From NCBI GenBank assembly GCA_003255065.1, contig QAOA01006933.1, positions 1 through 64,000 of the forward strand: a stretch of DNA of 64,000 nucleotides, written 5' to 3'. The translations under genes and the position numbers were made by a program. The stretch comes from Cercis canadensis. Its lineage: Eukaryota; Streptophyta; Magnoliopsida; Fabales; Fabaceae. Shown here in pieces: positions 10,990 to 23,349 of this stretch. Position 1 is the first letter of the stretch. Every line of letters begins with the position of its first letter. The notes below the pieces were generated by a model, which saw nothing but the letters and a program-made list of their open reading frames with translations, had not been told where the DNA came from and searched no databases.

Positions 10990-11302
10990 TGATGCAACGA
11001 GGAACTAGGAACTAATGTTTATTGATTAATTCCTCTTAACAACAAGAATGATGGACTACATAGGCTAGCCCTTACATGATAACTATTAAAGGTAACTACT
11101 TATACTTGTAGACTTCTACTACTACTCTGCGACTAAGACTCCTCCCTTGAATAAACTCCACTCCTACACGATACTAGATAGAGTACTAAACAACTAGGTA
11201 ACTCACTACGCTAATGTCATCCTATGCATGCACCATAGTCATATGTAACGTGGATTTGGCTTTCTCACCCTTGGACTTACACGTCTTTCAGCCACTATAT
11301 CA
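10990..11302 (-). repeat. Left (3') LTR of the gypsy element
   Basis: 313 bp, TGATGCAACG...CACTATATCA, about 92% identical to 21165-21478. Because the element is on the minus strand this is its 3' LTR. The adjacent interior is the polypurine tract. Confidence 0.9.
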
Positions 11303-11340
11303 TTCCCTCCCCTTTTCGAAAAGATCCTTGGCCTCAAGGA

Positions 11341-11749
11341 TCAAGTTTGGGTATTTGGTCTGCAACTCCGGGACCAACTCCCAGGTGGCGTCTTCAATGG
11401 CAACCATGCCCACTGTACTAATGCTTCTTGGTTGTAGCGTTTACCCTGAGATACCCAACATTGGGACAGGAGCTTTTCTGGTTCCACCTCCAACTTCCCT
11501 TGATTATCAACTAGTGGAATAGCCACAGTTAAGATAGGAGCATCGCTTTTTGTTTTTTTGAGTAAGGATACATGGAATGTGGGCTTCTGCTAGTAGTGCT
11601 AGCTTGTAGGCAACCTTCCCTATACACTCCTCAATTTGGTATTGCCCATAGTACTTACTAGCCAACTTGCGATATGCCCGCTTAAATATTAAGGATTGAC
11701 AAAAGGGATGCAAACGCAAATAGGCCCAGTCACCCACTTGAAATTCCAC
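11341..11749 (-). pseudogene. Gypsy integrase C-terminal region with chromodomain-like tail
   Basis: The minus frame shows FQVGDWAYLRLHPF and RKLASKYYGQYQIEECIGKVAYKL, the usual integrase C-terminal (GPY/F-like) region. A neighbouring frame has RYNQEALVQWAWLP, resembling the aromatic-rich chromodomain strand (VQWKGLP) of chromoviruses. It belongs to the gypsy element and is separated from the rest of integrase by the nested copia insertion. Confidence 0.7.
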
Positions 11750-11774
11750 ATCACGCCTCTTTTTATTTGCATGC

Positions 11775-12501
11775 TGTTAGGAAATTGAATGTGATAGAGC
11801 AAATTGCAACTAAAGTGAGATGAGAACAAAATAGGACACACACAATTTTATGGCAATTGTGGAGAAGGATTTCACTATAATAAAGAGATTACACATAACT
11901 CTCACTTTGACAAGAACTCACTTAAAGTTATTCACTCTCTCAATACAAGGATTTTCTCAAGAACTCAATAAGGTATACTCTCTCTTGGATTGAGGATTAC
12001 AGAAACAAAGTAGAAGCTGGCCTATTTGTAGACTTGCTCGTTGCCTTTGATCGGCTGAAACATCTAGTCTTCACCACTTGAATGGGCGGTTCCCACTCAA
12101 TTCTTAGCAATTAAGATTGCGGCTAGCTTCTTCATTAAGAGTTAGAAGTAATATTTTATAACTTGCTGCAATATTTGACTTTCTTCATGGCATCACTGTT
12201 TGCAAATAATTAAGAGATAAACATTTGCATTCCTTTTACATTAAGGAATACAGAGACCTCACATAGGAAGCAATTAGCCATCTTCTTAGCCATTAAGACT
12301 AGCTCAGCAGTAAACTTCCTTAGCAGTTCACCTCATTCACGAACCAATAAGAAAAAAGACGCAGCCACCATCTTGCATACAACCACCTATTTAGGACAGC
12401 CTAGCACCATTTATTTCATTTACAGTCATTGTTGTAATTTTTTGACTAATGTATGCTGTAATTTTTGACTTCTTAATGGCTGTAATATTTGACAACTAAC
12501 A
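11775..12501 (-). repeat. Left (3') LTR of the nested copia element
   Basis: 727 bp from TGTTAGGAAA to ACAACTAACA, paired with 16547-17265. The interior side carries a purine-rich AAGTGAGAGAT on the minus strand (likely polypurine tract). Confidence 0.9.
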
Positions 12502-12719
12502 ATCTCTCACTTGGAAATTTGATTAGAACAATCAATTTTCCACATCATCCTTTCTACATTTGCTATTTTTTTTTTTTATGTTGTTTATATTTCTATGAGG
12601 CCAATTGAGGATCTACACCATTTAAACTTGTTAGTGTTTATAGACTTTGTTAATATGTCTACTTGGTTGTCCTTAGTATGAATTTTCTTCATATCTACAC
12701 TTTCATCTTCTATCACTTC

Positions 12720-14492
12720 TCATACAAAGTGATATTGGACTCCTATGTGCTTTGTTTTGGAATGAAAAGTTGGATTTTCTGCAATGTGCAAGGCACTCTG
12801 ACTGTCACAAAACACAACCATTTGTTGTTGTATGTGTCCGAGCTCCTCCAATAACCTTTTAATCCATATTGCTTCCTTGCAAGCATGTGTAGCCGCCATG
12901 TATTCTGCTTCTGTTGTAGACAAAGCAACAACACTTTGCAGTTTTGAAACCTAGCTTACAGCTCCACCCGTAAGTGTAAACACATACTCAGTAGTGGATT
13001 TTCTTTTATCAAGGTCACCTTCAAAATCTGAATCAATATATCCTTTGACAATGAATTCCGATCCTCCATAACATAATCCACCATTTAAGGTACCATTTAT
13101 GTATCTAAGGATCCTCTTTACTATATTCCAATGCTGTCTACCTGGATTCACCATGAACCGACTAACTACTCCCATTGCATGTGCAATGTTTGGTCTAGTA
13201 CAAATCATAGCGAACATCAAGCTTCCCACTGTTGATGCATACGGTACTCGAGACATCTCCATCCTCTCTACTTCATTGCTAGGACACATACTTAAGGATA
13301 ATTTATAATTAACAGGAAGTGGGGTAGAAATTGACTTACTATCTTGCATATTGAAGCGCTGCAAGATCTTCCTCAATAAATTTTGGGAAAACCAAATTTT
13401 CCTGTTTTTTCTGTCTCAGTAAATTTTCATCCCTAGAATCTTGTTTGTTGGTCCTAAGTCCTTCATCTCAAACTCCCTAGCCAATTGTCTTTTCAATTCT
13501 TGGATGTGATATTTGTTGGGGCCTGCTAATAACATATCATCCACGTACAACAGCAATATGATGAAATCATTATTTCCAAACCTCTTGTAATAAGTACAAT
13601 GGTCTACATTGAGTTTGTTGTACCCAAGACTAATGATGAAGGAATCAAATCTCTTATACCAACACCTCGGCGCCTATTTGAGACCATATAGAGATTTGTT
13701 CAACCTGCAAACCAAGTTCTCTTTGTCTTTTTCTTCAAAACCTTCTGGTTGGAGCATATAAATTTCTTCTTTGATTTCTCCATACAAAAATGCAATTTTC
13801 ACATCTAACTACTGCAAGTGTGGATCGAATACAACACACATAGCTAGGACTACACAAACTATTGTTAGTCGAAACATAGGTGAAAATATCTTAGTAAATT
13901 CAATATCTTCTTTTTTAGCATACCATTTTACCACCAATCTCGCACGATACCATTCTACTTGGTCATTGCCATCACGTTTGATTTTGTAGACCCATTTGTT
14001 GCCGATAGCATTCCTCCCTGGTGGTAGTGGCACAAGGTTCCAAGTCTTATTTTTGTGTAGAGCTTCAATCTCCTCTTGCATTGCTGCCATCCACAAAGAC
14101 ACATCTGAGCTATTTATAGCTTCATGGAAAGTTGAAGGCTGTCCATCCTCTGTTACAAGACAGTATGCAACATTGCTCTCTATCACATAGTCTGAGTGCC
14201 AAGTTGGAAGTCTTCTCACTCGAGTTGAGCTACGAGCTTCAGGAATTCTAAGTGCCTCAAAATCGACTAGTGCATGTTCATCTTGCTGTGGTACTTTTTC
14301 AGAAGAATCTGAATCATTTCCTACTGTATTTTTCACCTGAATGGTTGTAGTCTCTACATTCTTTTTTGATGTGCCATTATTCTCATCGCTTTGTAACTTT
14401 ATTTTTGCAAAAGTTACTTTTCTGCTGATGATTAACTTGTGGGTAGTAAGGTCCCACAATCGATACCCCTTTACTCCATTAGCATACCCCAA
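12720..14492 (-). pseudogene. Copia RT and RNase H region of the nested element
   Basis: The minus strand encodes EEIEALHKNKTWNLVPLPPG, GNKWVYKIKRDG and YRARLVVK (14.0-14.2 kb), the catalytic YVDDMLLAGP (about 13.53 kb), TRPNIAHAMGVVSRFM and KRILRYINGTLN (about 13.1-13.2 kb), then STTEAEYMAATHACKEAIWI of RNase H (about 12.87-12.92 kb). These are the standard copia RT-RNase H landmarks. Confidence 0.88.
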
Positions 14493-15423
14493 GAATATAC
14501 ATTTTCTGGATTTTGGATCTAGTTTTATTCTTTCTTAGGTATTGTACATAACATAGACAGGACATCTAAAAATGTGAAGAGAAGAATAATTAGCTGGTTT
14601 ACCTGTCCACATCTCCATCGGTGTCTTTAATTCAATTGTTGTTGATGGAGACCGATTAATCACATAGTAGGCGGTTTTGACTACTTCGGCCTAGAAAGAA
14701 TTAGGTACTCCTCAAGTTCTCAACATGACCTTGCCAAAGTTCCATTCATCCGCTCCATTACCCCATTTTGTTAAGGCGTGTAAGTGATTGTCTGCAGCCT
14801 TTTAATTCATTCATTCTCACAAAGAGCAAGGAATTCACTATCTTCATATTCTCTCTCATTATTTGTCCTCAGACATTTGATCCTTTTGTCAAATTCAAAC
14901 TCCACTCGCGCTTTGAAACTTTTGAAAATGGGAGATACATCTGACTTCTTTATTAGGAACACCCAACATCTCCTGGAGTAATCATCAATGAATGATACAA
15001 AGTATCTTGCTCCTCCTTGGGATATAACTGGTGATTACCAAACATCATAGTGAATCAAGTCTAAGATGCATTTTCTCTTAGCAGTGGATCTCTTGAACTT
15101 TAATCTATGCTGCTTATTGATAACATAATGCTCACAAAATGGTAGATTTACCATTTTGAGCATAGGAAGCAATTTCTGATCAGCAAGTATCTTCAAGCCA
15201 CACTCTGATATGTGGCCTAATTTTTTGTGCTACATCATCGTTGATTCCTCGCTTGAACTAGTTGACGTAACATATGCATCTACCTCCTGTAGTGTTTCTC
15301 CCAAAAGCATGTACAGATTGGTTGTGATATTCTTCTACTTTCATCAGCACAAGCGGGACTTTGACAATTTTAATACTCCATTGTCACTTTGAATTTAGCA
15401 TATCCAAAACCATCTAACTGTCC

Positions 15424-16527
15424 TCAAGACAGTAAATTTTTCCGTAAGCCTTTTACATGTCGTGCCTCCTTAATAATGTGAACCATACCATCAAATATTT
15501 TTATTTTAATGGTACCAATACCTGCAATCTCCAAAGCATGATAATCCCCCATCCACACAGATCCTCCTGAGATAGGTTCATAGTGATGAAACCATTCTCT
15601 CCTAAAGGTCATGTGCCAAGTGGCTGTTGAATCAGTAAGCCACACATCAGGATAGCGCTTTCTATTGTCAGCAAGTATTGTTACTTCACTGCATAGTACA
15701 TCACCATTATCTGAGGTACTCGCTACACACCTTTGAGAATTTGATGACTCAAGTGCTTTGTTGTCTCCACCCTTCTTGTTGAACCAACGATCCTTTTCTA
15801 TATGCCCTTTTTTGCCACAATTGTAGCATTTAAGGTTCTTCTTACTCCTGGATTTTGATCTACCATGATTTTGAGTCCCATTAGAACCATGTTCTATTGA
15901 TCTTCCTCTCGTCATAGACAAGGCTTCCACTTGCTGTAAGTTTGTCAACTTGTCTTTCCTATTTTTGCACCTATTTTCTTCTTCTAAGACAGCCGCTACA
16001 ATATCCTCGAAGATTAAGTTGACTGCAAGTGCATTATTGGTCAAGTTTATAACGAGTTGATCATATGAGTCTGGTAGACTTTGAAGTAGAAGCTCCACAC
16101 GTTCATTTTCATCTACTTTATGTCCCAATGTTGTGAGTTGAGAAACTAAAGTATTCAGGGTATTGATGTGTTCTGACATTGAAGTAGATTCTGACATCCA
16201 AAGGGTGTAAAGTCTACTTTTCAAGAAGATTTTGTTGTGCAGCAACTTGGCTTTGCATAATTTTGTGAGAGTATCCCATATCTCCTTTGTTGTTTTTTTC
16301 TCTGCTACACTCGATAAAATTGAATCTGCCAACGCTATATTCAAGTTAGCAATTGCATTCCCGTCCATCTCAGACCATTTTTCATCGATGATATCAGCTG
16401 GTTTTTCACTAATTGCCGCTGAGCAATTTTCCTTTCTTAAAATTGCCAGTATCCTCAACTTCCAAAGGGAGAAGTTACTCCCATTGAACATATCTATCTC
16501 GTACTTTGCTACTATTGCTACTAACAA
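15424..16527 (-). pseudogene. Copia gag, zinc knuckle and protease start of the nested element
   Basis: A 367-codon minus frame. The N-terminus FNGSNFSLWKLRILAILRKE and EKWSEMDGNAIANLNIAL match the UBN2-type gag of Tnt1-like elements. A CCHC knuckle (CYNCGKKGHIEKD) lies at about residue 235. A protease-like DVWLTDSTATWHM follows at about residue 298, and the tail continues to AGIGTIKIKIFDG. The order gag-knuckle-protease is as in intact copia polyproteins. Confidence 0.88.
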
Positions 16528-16546
16528 CCAAAGGCTCTGATACCAC

Positions 16547-17265
16547 TGTTAGGAAATTGAATGTGAGATTGCAATTAAAGTGAGATGAGAACAAAATAGG
16601 ACATACATAATTTTATGGCAACTGCATAGAAATGTTTCACTATAATAAGGAGATTACACACAACTCTCGCTTTGACAAGAACTCACTTACAGTTATTCAC
16701 TCTCTCAATATAAGGATTTTCTCAAGAACTCACTAAGTTCTACTCTCTCTTGGATTGAGGATTACAAAAACAAAGCAAAAGCTGGCATATTTATAAACTT
16801 GCTCGTTGCCTTTGATCAGCTGAACATCAAGCCTTCACTACTTGAATGGGTGGTTCCCACTCAATTCTTAGCAATTAAGATTGCAGCTAGCTTCTTCATT
16901 AAGAGTTAGAAGTAATATTTTATAACTTGCTATAATATTTGACTTTCTTCATGGCAGCACCGTTTGCAAATAATTAAGAGATAAACATTTGCATACATTT
17001 TACATTAAGGAATACAAAGACCTCACATAGGAAGCAATTAGCCATCTTCTTAGCCATTAAGACTAGCTCAGCAGTAGACTTTCTTAGCAGTTCACCTCAC
17101 TCACAAACCAATAAGAAAAGAGACACAACCACCATCTTGCATACAGCCACATATTTAGGACAGCCCATCACCATTTATTTTATTTACAGTCATTGCTGTA
17201 ATTTTTTGACTAATGTATGCTGTAATTTTTGACTTCTTGATGGCTGTAACATTTGACAGCTAACA
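16547..17265 (-). repeat. Right (5') LTR of the nested copia element
   Basis: 719 bp, starting TGTTAGGAAATTG and ending GACAGCTAACA. The base next to it on the left begins the initiator-tRNA-Met primer site (minus strand TGGTATCAGAGCC). Confidence 0.9.
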
Positions 17266-18135
17266 CATGAAGAATCATGCATTGTTGGGCCAAGCTCAAA
17301 TGCTCTTTAAGTTTGGAGAGCACAATGTCTCTATCCTGTAGAACTTGTTCTATGTCATTCAAATTAGTGTCACCACCTTGATAGGGAATAATCCTAGGTG
17401 GTAACCTGCCATAGACAACCTCGAATGGTGTCATTCTAGTAGCCTAATGGTAGTGAGTGTTATACCAGTATCTGGCCTAAGCTAAGTAACGCTCCCACTG
17501 TTTAGGATGTTATGAAGCAAAACACCACAAGTATTGCTCAAGACAGCAGTTTACCACCTCCGCTTGGTTGTCTATATTAGGATAGTAGGGCGTACTCGTG
17601 TGAAGTTGAGTGCCTTGTAACTGGAAGGAATAAACTGGGATAGGGAAATGGGGTTGTGGTCATTGATGATCGTTTATGGCATACCATGAAATTTGGCCAT
17701 TCCAGTAACAAAAGCTTCCGCAACCACCTTAGCAGTATAAGGATGAGCTAAAGCCAAAAAAAGAGTATATTTGCTTAGTCAATCTACCACCACCATGATC
17801 ACATTCTTCCCACATGAAACTGGTAATTCTTCCACAAAATCCATAGAGATGTCTTCCCACACATGCTCCGATATAGGCAATGGCTATAACAACCCAGCTG
17901 GGCTTTGTGCCATGTACTTGTTCTGTTGGCAAATGTCACACGCGGCCACCCAAAGCGTCACTGTAGTATGTAGCCCTTGCCAATAAAAATCACGCCCCAC
18001 CCTTTGGTAGGATTTTAGTTTTCCTGCATGTCCACCAATGGTCGAGCCATGGTATTCTTCCAAGATGCGAAGAATAAAAGTGCTAGAAGGTGATAAAACC
18101 ATCCGTCCATGGTAAAAGAGAACCTCATTTTTCAC
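17210..18135 (-). pseudogene. Gypsy integrase region
   Basis: Minus-strand pieces show the zinc-binding region (ILRILEEYHGSTIGGHAGKLKSYQRV in part, then CDICQQNKY) at about 17.9-18.1 kb and, nearer the nested insertion, MTPFEVVYGRLPP, the conserved motif after the integrase core. The small right end of this interval overlaps the copia LTR boundary at 17265. Confidence 0.8.
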
Positions 18136-18847
18136 ATAAAATCCAGCATCCGTGTTGGTGGAATTAGCAAGATGCTAGTGTATAGCTACTAAGAACGGAT
18201 CGCTGCTATTGGCATCGTGTATTTCCTAGAGTATGGAAAACTAGGGGTACAAGACAATCATGTAGCTGGGTGGTTCTGGGTGGCAAGACAGAACATCTGC
18301 TATTGTATTTTCCTTGCCAGGCCTATATTTCACTTCATAGTCATACCCCAATAATTTGGTGGCCCCCATTTATGCTGCTTTGGTGTAGTGATATACTATT
18401 CCACCATGTATTTAAGGTTGTGTTAGACTGTAAGGATGACAAAATGTTGTCCAAAGAGTTAAGGTCGCCACACCTGGATGGCTTCCAACATGGCCATCAT
18501 TTCTTTGACATAGGTAGATTTGGCCCTTGACAACACACTAAGAGCCTTGCTCAAGAATGCTATGGGTTTACCATCTTAGGACAGGATAGCCCCCATGCCT
18601 TGGTCACTTGCATTTGTTTCAATAGTGAAAGGTTTAGAGAAATCTGGGGTGGCCAGGACGGGGGTGCTACTCATTAGCTATTTGAGTTTAAGGAAGGTTG
18701 TTTGAGCTTTGTCTTCCTATTTAAATCTGCCATGTTTTAGCAACTAGGTCAATGGAGCAGCTACCACCGATAGTGTTGAATGAATTTTCTATAATAGCTG
18801 GTAAGCCCAAGGAACCCTCATAATTCTGTAATGGTGCGTGGGTATGG

Positions 18848-19432
18848 CTAGACAATGATGGCATCAATTTTTGCCGCATCCACCATGATCCTATTATGTG
18901 TTATGATATGGCCCAAGTAATCTACTTCCACTTGCCCAAACTTGCATTTGGATAGTTTGGCATAAAATTGGTGTTGCACCAGTGTTTGTAAAACAATCTC
19001 GTGATCTTGCCAGTTAGCACTAAAAATCATGGTATCATCAAAGAACACAAGGACAAATTTGCGTAAATAAGTACCAAAAATAGTATTCATAGCTAATTGA
19101 AATGTTGCCGGTGTATTGCACAAGCCAAAATGCATTACCAAATACTCATAGTGTCCATGATGTGTTTTGAAAGCCGTTTTTGGGATGTCTTGTGGTTGCA
19201 CCTTTATTTGGTGATACCCACTACGTAAATCCAACATGGAGAAATATTTAGCCCCATGTAACTCATCCAGCATGTCTTCCACTATTGGGATAGGGAAGCG
19301 ATCTTTAATGGATACTTCATTGAGAGCTCTATAGTCAGTGCAAAATATCCAACTTCCATCTTTTTTGTGCACCAGCAGAACTGGAGAGGAAAACAGGCTT
19401 GTATTGGTTTGGATAACTCTCGTTTTTAGCAT
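18848..19432 (-). pseudogene. Gypsy reverse transcriptase
   Basis: A 194-codon minus frame with SPVLLVHKKDGSWIFCTDYR, LNEVSIKDRFPIPIVEDML, YFSMLDLRSGYHQIKV, and the catalytic FFDDTMIFS, then CKFGQVEVDYLGHIIT. Motif order and wording match chromovirus-type gypsy RT. Frames at 19426-19653 continue upstream (PCHPFDHQIKLK). Confidence 0.9.
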
Positions 19433-19997
19433 CTCTCTGTGACCTGTTTCTTTATTTCATTTTTTTTATGATAAGAGTAGTGGTAAGGACGCACGTTTAC
19501 TAGATGCGTTCTTGGTTTTAGCTTAATCTGGTGGTCAAAGGGGTGGCATGGTGGAAGGGATTTGGGTTCCATGAAGACCCCCTCATATTGCTGCAATAAC
19601 TCAACAATTTTTTGTGTTATTTTTATGGGAACTGGTGCATTGGTGGTGTGCACTGTTGGCTGTACCTATAGCAAGAAAAGGCCATTAATGTGTGTTTGTT
19701 ATTTGACTATATGGTGCATAGTGGCTACTTGCATGGTCTCCTCATGCCGTCATTCAATCTGGTATCTGTGCCCCTTGTTCTTAAACTCCATGGTGAGTTT
19801 TCCCTAATCATAGAGGGTATGCCCAAGAGTACTGAGCCACTGCATCCCCAAGACTACATCCATTCCAACCAAGGATAGTACAAACAAGGTAGTAGTGCAA
19901 GTATACCCTTGAATGATGAGAGAAACACCCTCACACTTCCCTTTGCATTGCACCATGGACCCGTTTGCAATTGACATTGGAAATGTCAATGGGGTAA

Positions 19998-20258
19998 TCA
20001 CGGGCTAATGAAGTTGTGTGTAGAACCACTATCTAGGAGAATTAATAAAGGGTGCTTAGAGATATACCCGGTTACCTTCAATGTGTATGGATTGGCCCAT
20101 CCCTCAAATGCATTCAATGAAATCTCCATTGCCACATCTCGTTCATCTAGTTCTATTTCCATTTCTTCTTTATAAGGCTTTTCGGCTTCTAGCATGAGAA
20201 GTTGCAATCGCTTGCACCTGTGGCCTGCGGTGAAGCGTTCATCGCAGTTAAAGCACAA
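19998..20258 (-). pseudogene. Gypsy zinc knuckle and protease
   Basis: MCFNCDERFTAGHRCKRLQ is a CCHC-type knuckle, and LILLDSGSTHNFIS carries the aspartic protease DSG active-site motif. The minus frame at 19804-20001 continues the protease (GMDVVLGMQWLSTLG). Confidence 0.85.
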
Positions 20259-20336
20259 CCTTTTTTCTCGACGTTGTTACATCTCAGCCCATGTCAATTT
20301 CTTGACTCTTGGTGGTTTTTTTTTTTTTTTTTTTTT

Positions 20337-20337
20337 N
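20337..20337. other. Assembly join (single N in a poly-T tract)
   Basis: A single N lies between two T-runs of about 20 bases. It was probably placed where sequencing or contig extension failed in a homopolymer, so the length of the tract is not reliable. Confidence 0.8.
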
Positions 20338-20584
20338 TGTTTTTTTTTTTTTTTTTTTTTATCATGGTATTGGTTCCTTCACTAGTGCATTTGGGCCCTT
20401 TGCTGGTGCGTTCCTGGTAGCACTCATTGGTGCGTAGCAACCTCGAACGACGGGCAAGCAAATCATCCATCATTCTCAAGTAATCCATAACTTCCTTGAG
20501 AGTTTGGGGTCACTGAATACGCACTTCACCTGTGAGCTCATCCTTTAGTCCTCCAATGAAAGCACTAATTAATGCCTTCGGTGG

Positions 20585-20827
20585 CTAGTTTTGCACACAG
20601 TAGGCTAGGCACTCAAACTCCCATAGATAGTTGCATAATGATCTGGTGTGCTTAACTTGAGTGAGTGATTCATCAAAGTCTTTGAATTTGATAGGGCCAA
20701 ATCTTGTGATTAACTCACGTTCAAACATCTCCCAAGTCACCACTGCCCCTTTGGCGATATAGGTGTGCTGCAACCATTGTAGCCATTGGTTAGCTTCACC
20801 TTCCATGTGAAAGGAAGCCAAAGGCAC
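20585..20827 (-). pseudogene. Gypsy gag (retrotransposon gag domain)
   Basis: MPLASFHMEGEANQWLQWLQ and TWEMFERELITRFGP are the core of the plant Retrotrans_gag domain. The next frame upstream towards the right LTR is poorly kept. Confidence 0.8.
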
Positions 20828-21164
20828 TCACTGATCATCTAGAGTTCCTTGATAATGGAAAAATTGACGCACTCAGTGAAGCCATTCGGTTGGATCTGTC
20901 CCTACATAATGAGGGAAATCCATCTTAAAGTACCGAGGTATTGCATGGTTATTCTCTGCCCATTTGTGCTTAACCATGACTTTATACAAGTCCTCCATTT
21001 TTCATCCTTGCGATTGACCTATGAGTGTGGCCAACGCCTCCATAATCTCCTTGTATTGATTCTACAAAACATCCAACCCCTAGACCTTCTCTACTAATCC
21101 TGCCACATCTCCCTCTAAATGTTCAAGTCTCTCTTTCTCGATGCGATTTGGCTCTAATACCAAA

Positions 21165-21478
21165 TGATGCAATAAGGAACTAAGAGCTTATGTTTACTGA
21201 TTAATTCCTCTTAACAGCAAGAACAATGAACTATATAGGCTAGCCCTTACATGATAACTATTAAAGATAACTACTGATATTTGTAGACTTCTATTACTAC
21301 TTTGCGACTAAGACTCCTCCCTTGAATAAACTCCACTCCTACATGATACTAGATAGAGTACTAAACAACTAGGTAACTCACTACGCTGATGTCATCCCAT
21401 GCATGCACCATGAGTCATGCATAACGTGGATTTGGCTTCCTCACCCTTGGACTTACACGTCTCTCAGCCACTATATCA
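21165..21478 (-). repeat. Right (5') LTR of the gypsy element
   Basis: 314 bp from TGATGCAATA to CACTATATCA, paired with 10990-11302. The preceding plus-strand GGCTCTAATACCA is the complement of an initiator-tRNA-Met primer site with one change. Confidence 0.9.
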
Positions 21479-23115
21479 AGATGCTTAATTGGGATCTTTG
21501 TCCATGGTGAATAATTAGGTTCAAATTTATGATGTTTTGTGAACTACTCAAAAGTCTCACAATTAACCCTCCATCTAGTGGCTTTTGACAACAAAGACAT
21601 TGGTTGCATGTTGGATGTTTAAGTTTTGTTTCTTTGTTAATGGTTTCAAATAAAATTACAGAGCTTTATATTATCATATAACTGTCTCACCAAAAAAAAA
21701 AAAAGCCCTTAGGTCGGTTAAGTGTTTAGAAAGCTAGCTGAGTTCTATGGTGTTCCATACTCGAGACTTCATGGATACACTTTTCCTAGTTCTTGGTCGA
21801 GGAATGGGTGTAAGTGTTGAGTGTCTTTTTCATAGAACCTACAACTCAGTGTTAGCATGCCCCATTGCTATAATAAATGCCTCATGCTAGGGTGATGAGT
21901 TTTATTTTCGGGGTTAATGAAGCCAATCATGAAACCTCTTTTTTTAATAGCCAAAAACAAAAAAAGAGTATAAAGGCAATATTTTATAAAAGGTTTAATT
22001 ATATATATGTCTAAGACTCTTAATTAGATAGATAGAGTTAGATTTTCTAGTTAGAAATATGAGAAAATTGAAATTGAAACTTGGGATCTCAACTTTTTTA
22101 AAAATTCATAGATCAATTATGTTATGTGTGCTTAAAAAAGATATAATCATATTCAAAACAATAATTAGGGATATATCTCTCTCCTAAAAGTGGTTTTCTT
22201 ATCTGTATTTTTTGTGTTTTTTATAAATTTTTAAAATAAAACTTATTTTGATATAAAATGAAGTTTTGAAAATTTGATTCCTAAAGGGATAAATTTATTA
22301 AATTTTGAATATGTATATTTATATGCAAATTTTATATCAATAATAATAATTCCTATAAAATTCATTAAATAAAAAATATATTATATTTAAATTAAATATT
22401 TAATTTCACAATTTATATTTTCTAAAATATTTATGCAAAAGACATTATGTTTTTCATTGGATAAAATTCTATGCATTGAGTGGGCTTTAGAGAGTAAAGT
22501 GGAGGAGAAGAAGAACTACTGACAAAATAAATTAGTTGTTAAAATTGTGATAAAGTGCACAAACCTCAATAAAGAATTAAAGATTTATACATTTCCTTTA
22601 ACTCACCCCTTTGATCCTTTTATTAGTGGCTATAAAAGTGTATTTATTCTCTAAAGTACACCCGTCATTTTAAAGGATTTAAATCCACTCCCATAATATT
22701 TATTATGAGAGACTATTCATTTTGCGTTAAATTAATTGAATGAGTAAACATGATATCCACATAAAAAAATAATAATAAATAAGTACATATTATCCAAAGC
22801 CTCATGTGAGAGAACCATTGAATAAGGATGAATATCCACTCTCATAACTATACAAACAAACAACATCTTAATCGAGTAAGGATGGATTGAATTTAAACCT
22901 TGAGTAAGGAGAGTGACCATCATTGCCAATGGGGTGTATACATTTTTATGAGGGAGTATTCCTTTTGTTAAATTTACTATATGAGCATATACTATCATCA
23001 TCACCACTGGGGGATAATGCTTGCTGATCACGTCACCTAAATTTGTTGTTGAATCTCTTAATTTTCTATTATGATTTTAATTTTACATTAATTCATGCTC
23101 AGCGTCCACATCTCG
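21479..23115. other. AT-rich intergenic DNA upstream of the capping enzyme gene
   Basis: No ORF above 100 codons, no transposon end and no domain seen. Contains long A/T-rich stretches (22200-22450). Confidence 0.5.
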
Positions 23116-23212
23116 AACGCCCAAGAAAATAAATTAATTAGTAATTTATTAACTTTTGCCTTAAAATACCTTAATTATTAATTTATTAATTTTTTTTTTG
23201 TCTTGGGGCGTT
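23116..23212. repeat. Imperfect hairpin with AT-rich arms
   Basis: AACGCCCAAGA at 23116 pairs with TCTTGGGGCGTT at 23201-23212, and the sequence between (TAAATTAATTAGTAATTTAT ... TTAATTATTAATTTATTAA) is also partly self-complementary. The 97-bp foldback lies about 0.3 kb upstream of the probable transcript start of the capping enzyme gene. It may be a small MITE remnant. Confidence 0.5.
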
Positions 23213-23349
23213 ATCACTTATCACCTCACTCAGGATTAGGAACTCTCAAATCTCGAACACTTTTCCTAAAAAAAATGTCACTTTTGTTTTTGGCTTTTCT
23301 TATAATCCCTTTATTTATTAATATTTGATTTCCTACACTACCGTAACCA

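Larger units (their letters stand above)
11775..17265 (-). mobile_element. Ty1/copia retrotransposon (Tnt1-like) nested in the gypsy element
   Basis: LTRs of 727 bp (11775-12501) and 719 bp (16547-17265) start TGTTAGGAAATTG and end CTAACA. The flanks CATGC and CATGA give a 5-bp target duplication with one change. The minus-strand primer site TGGTATCAGAGCC beside the right LTR matches initiator tRNA-Met. Minus-strand order is gag-zinc knuckle-protease (15424-16527), integrase (about 14.5-15.4 kb), RT (about 13.0-14.5 kb) and RNase H (about 12.7-12.95 kb): copia order, integrase before RT. Gag resembles Tnt1/Tork-type proteins. The LTRs differ by roughly 6-7% by eye, slightly less than the host gypsy LTRs, consistent with later insertion. 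It is broken in several places. Confidence 0.9.
10990..21478 (-). mobile_element. Ty3/gypsy retrotransposon (chromovirus-like) with both LTRs, split by a copia element
   Basis: It is bounded by LTRs of 313 and 314 bp that start TGATGCAA and end ATATCA. The flanks GGATG and AGATG suggest a 5-bp target duplication with one change. Next to the right LTR, minus strand, TGGTATTAGAGCC matches an initiator-tRNA-Met primer site with one change. Next to the left LTR, AAAAGGGGAGGGAA is the polypurine tract. Minus-strand coding order is gag (about 20.6-20.8 kb), zinc knuckle and protease (about 20.0-20.3 kb), RT (about 18.8-19.4 kb), integrase (about 17.2-18.1 kb) and a C-terminal tail with a chromodomain-like segment (about 11.3-11.75 kb). 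The two LTRs differ at about 25 of 313 positions (about 8%), indicating an age of a few million years at usual plant rates. It is broken in many places (more than ten) apart from the nested insertion. Confidence 0.9.

Noticed and set aside
20294-20488. Minus frame with long lysine runs
   Set aside because: It translates a poly-T tract across an assembly N; the product is an artefact.
22732-23031. 99-codon minus-strand frame
   Set aside because: No recognisable domain and no splice or promoter signals; left out as a chance ORF.
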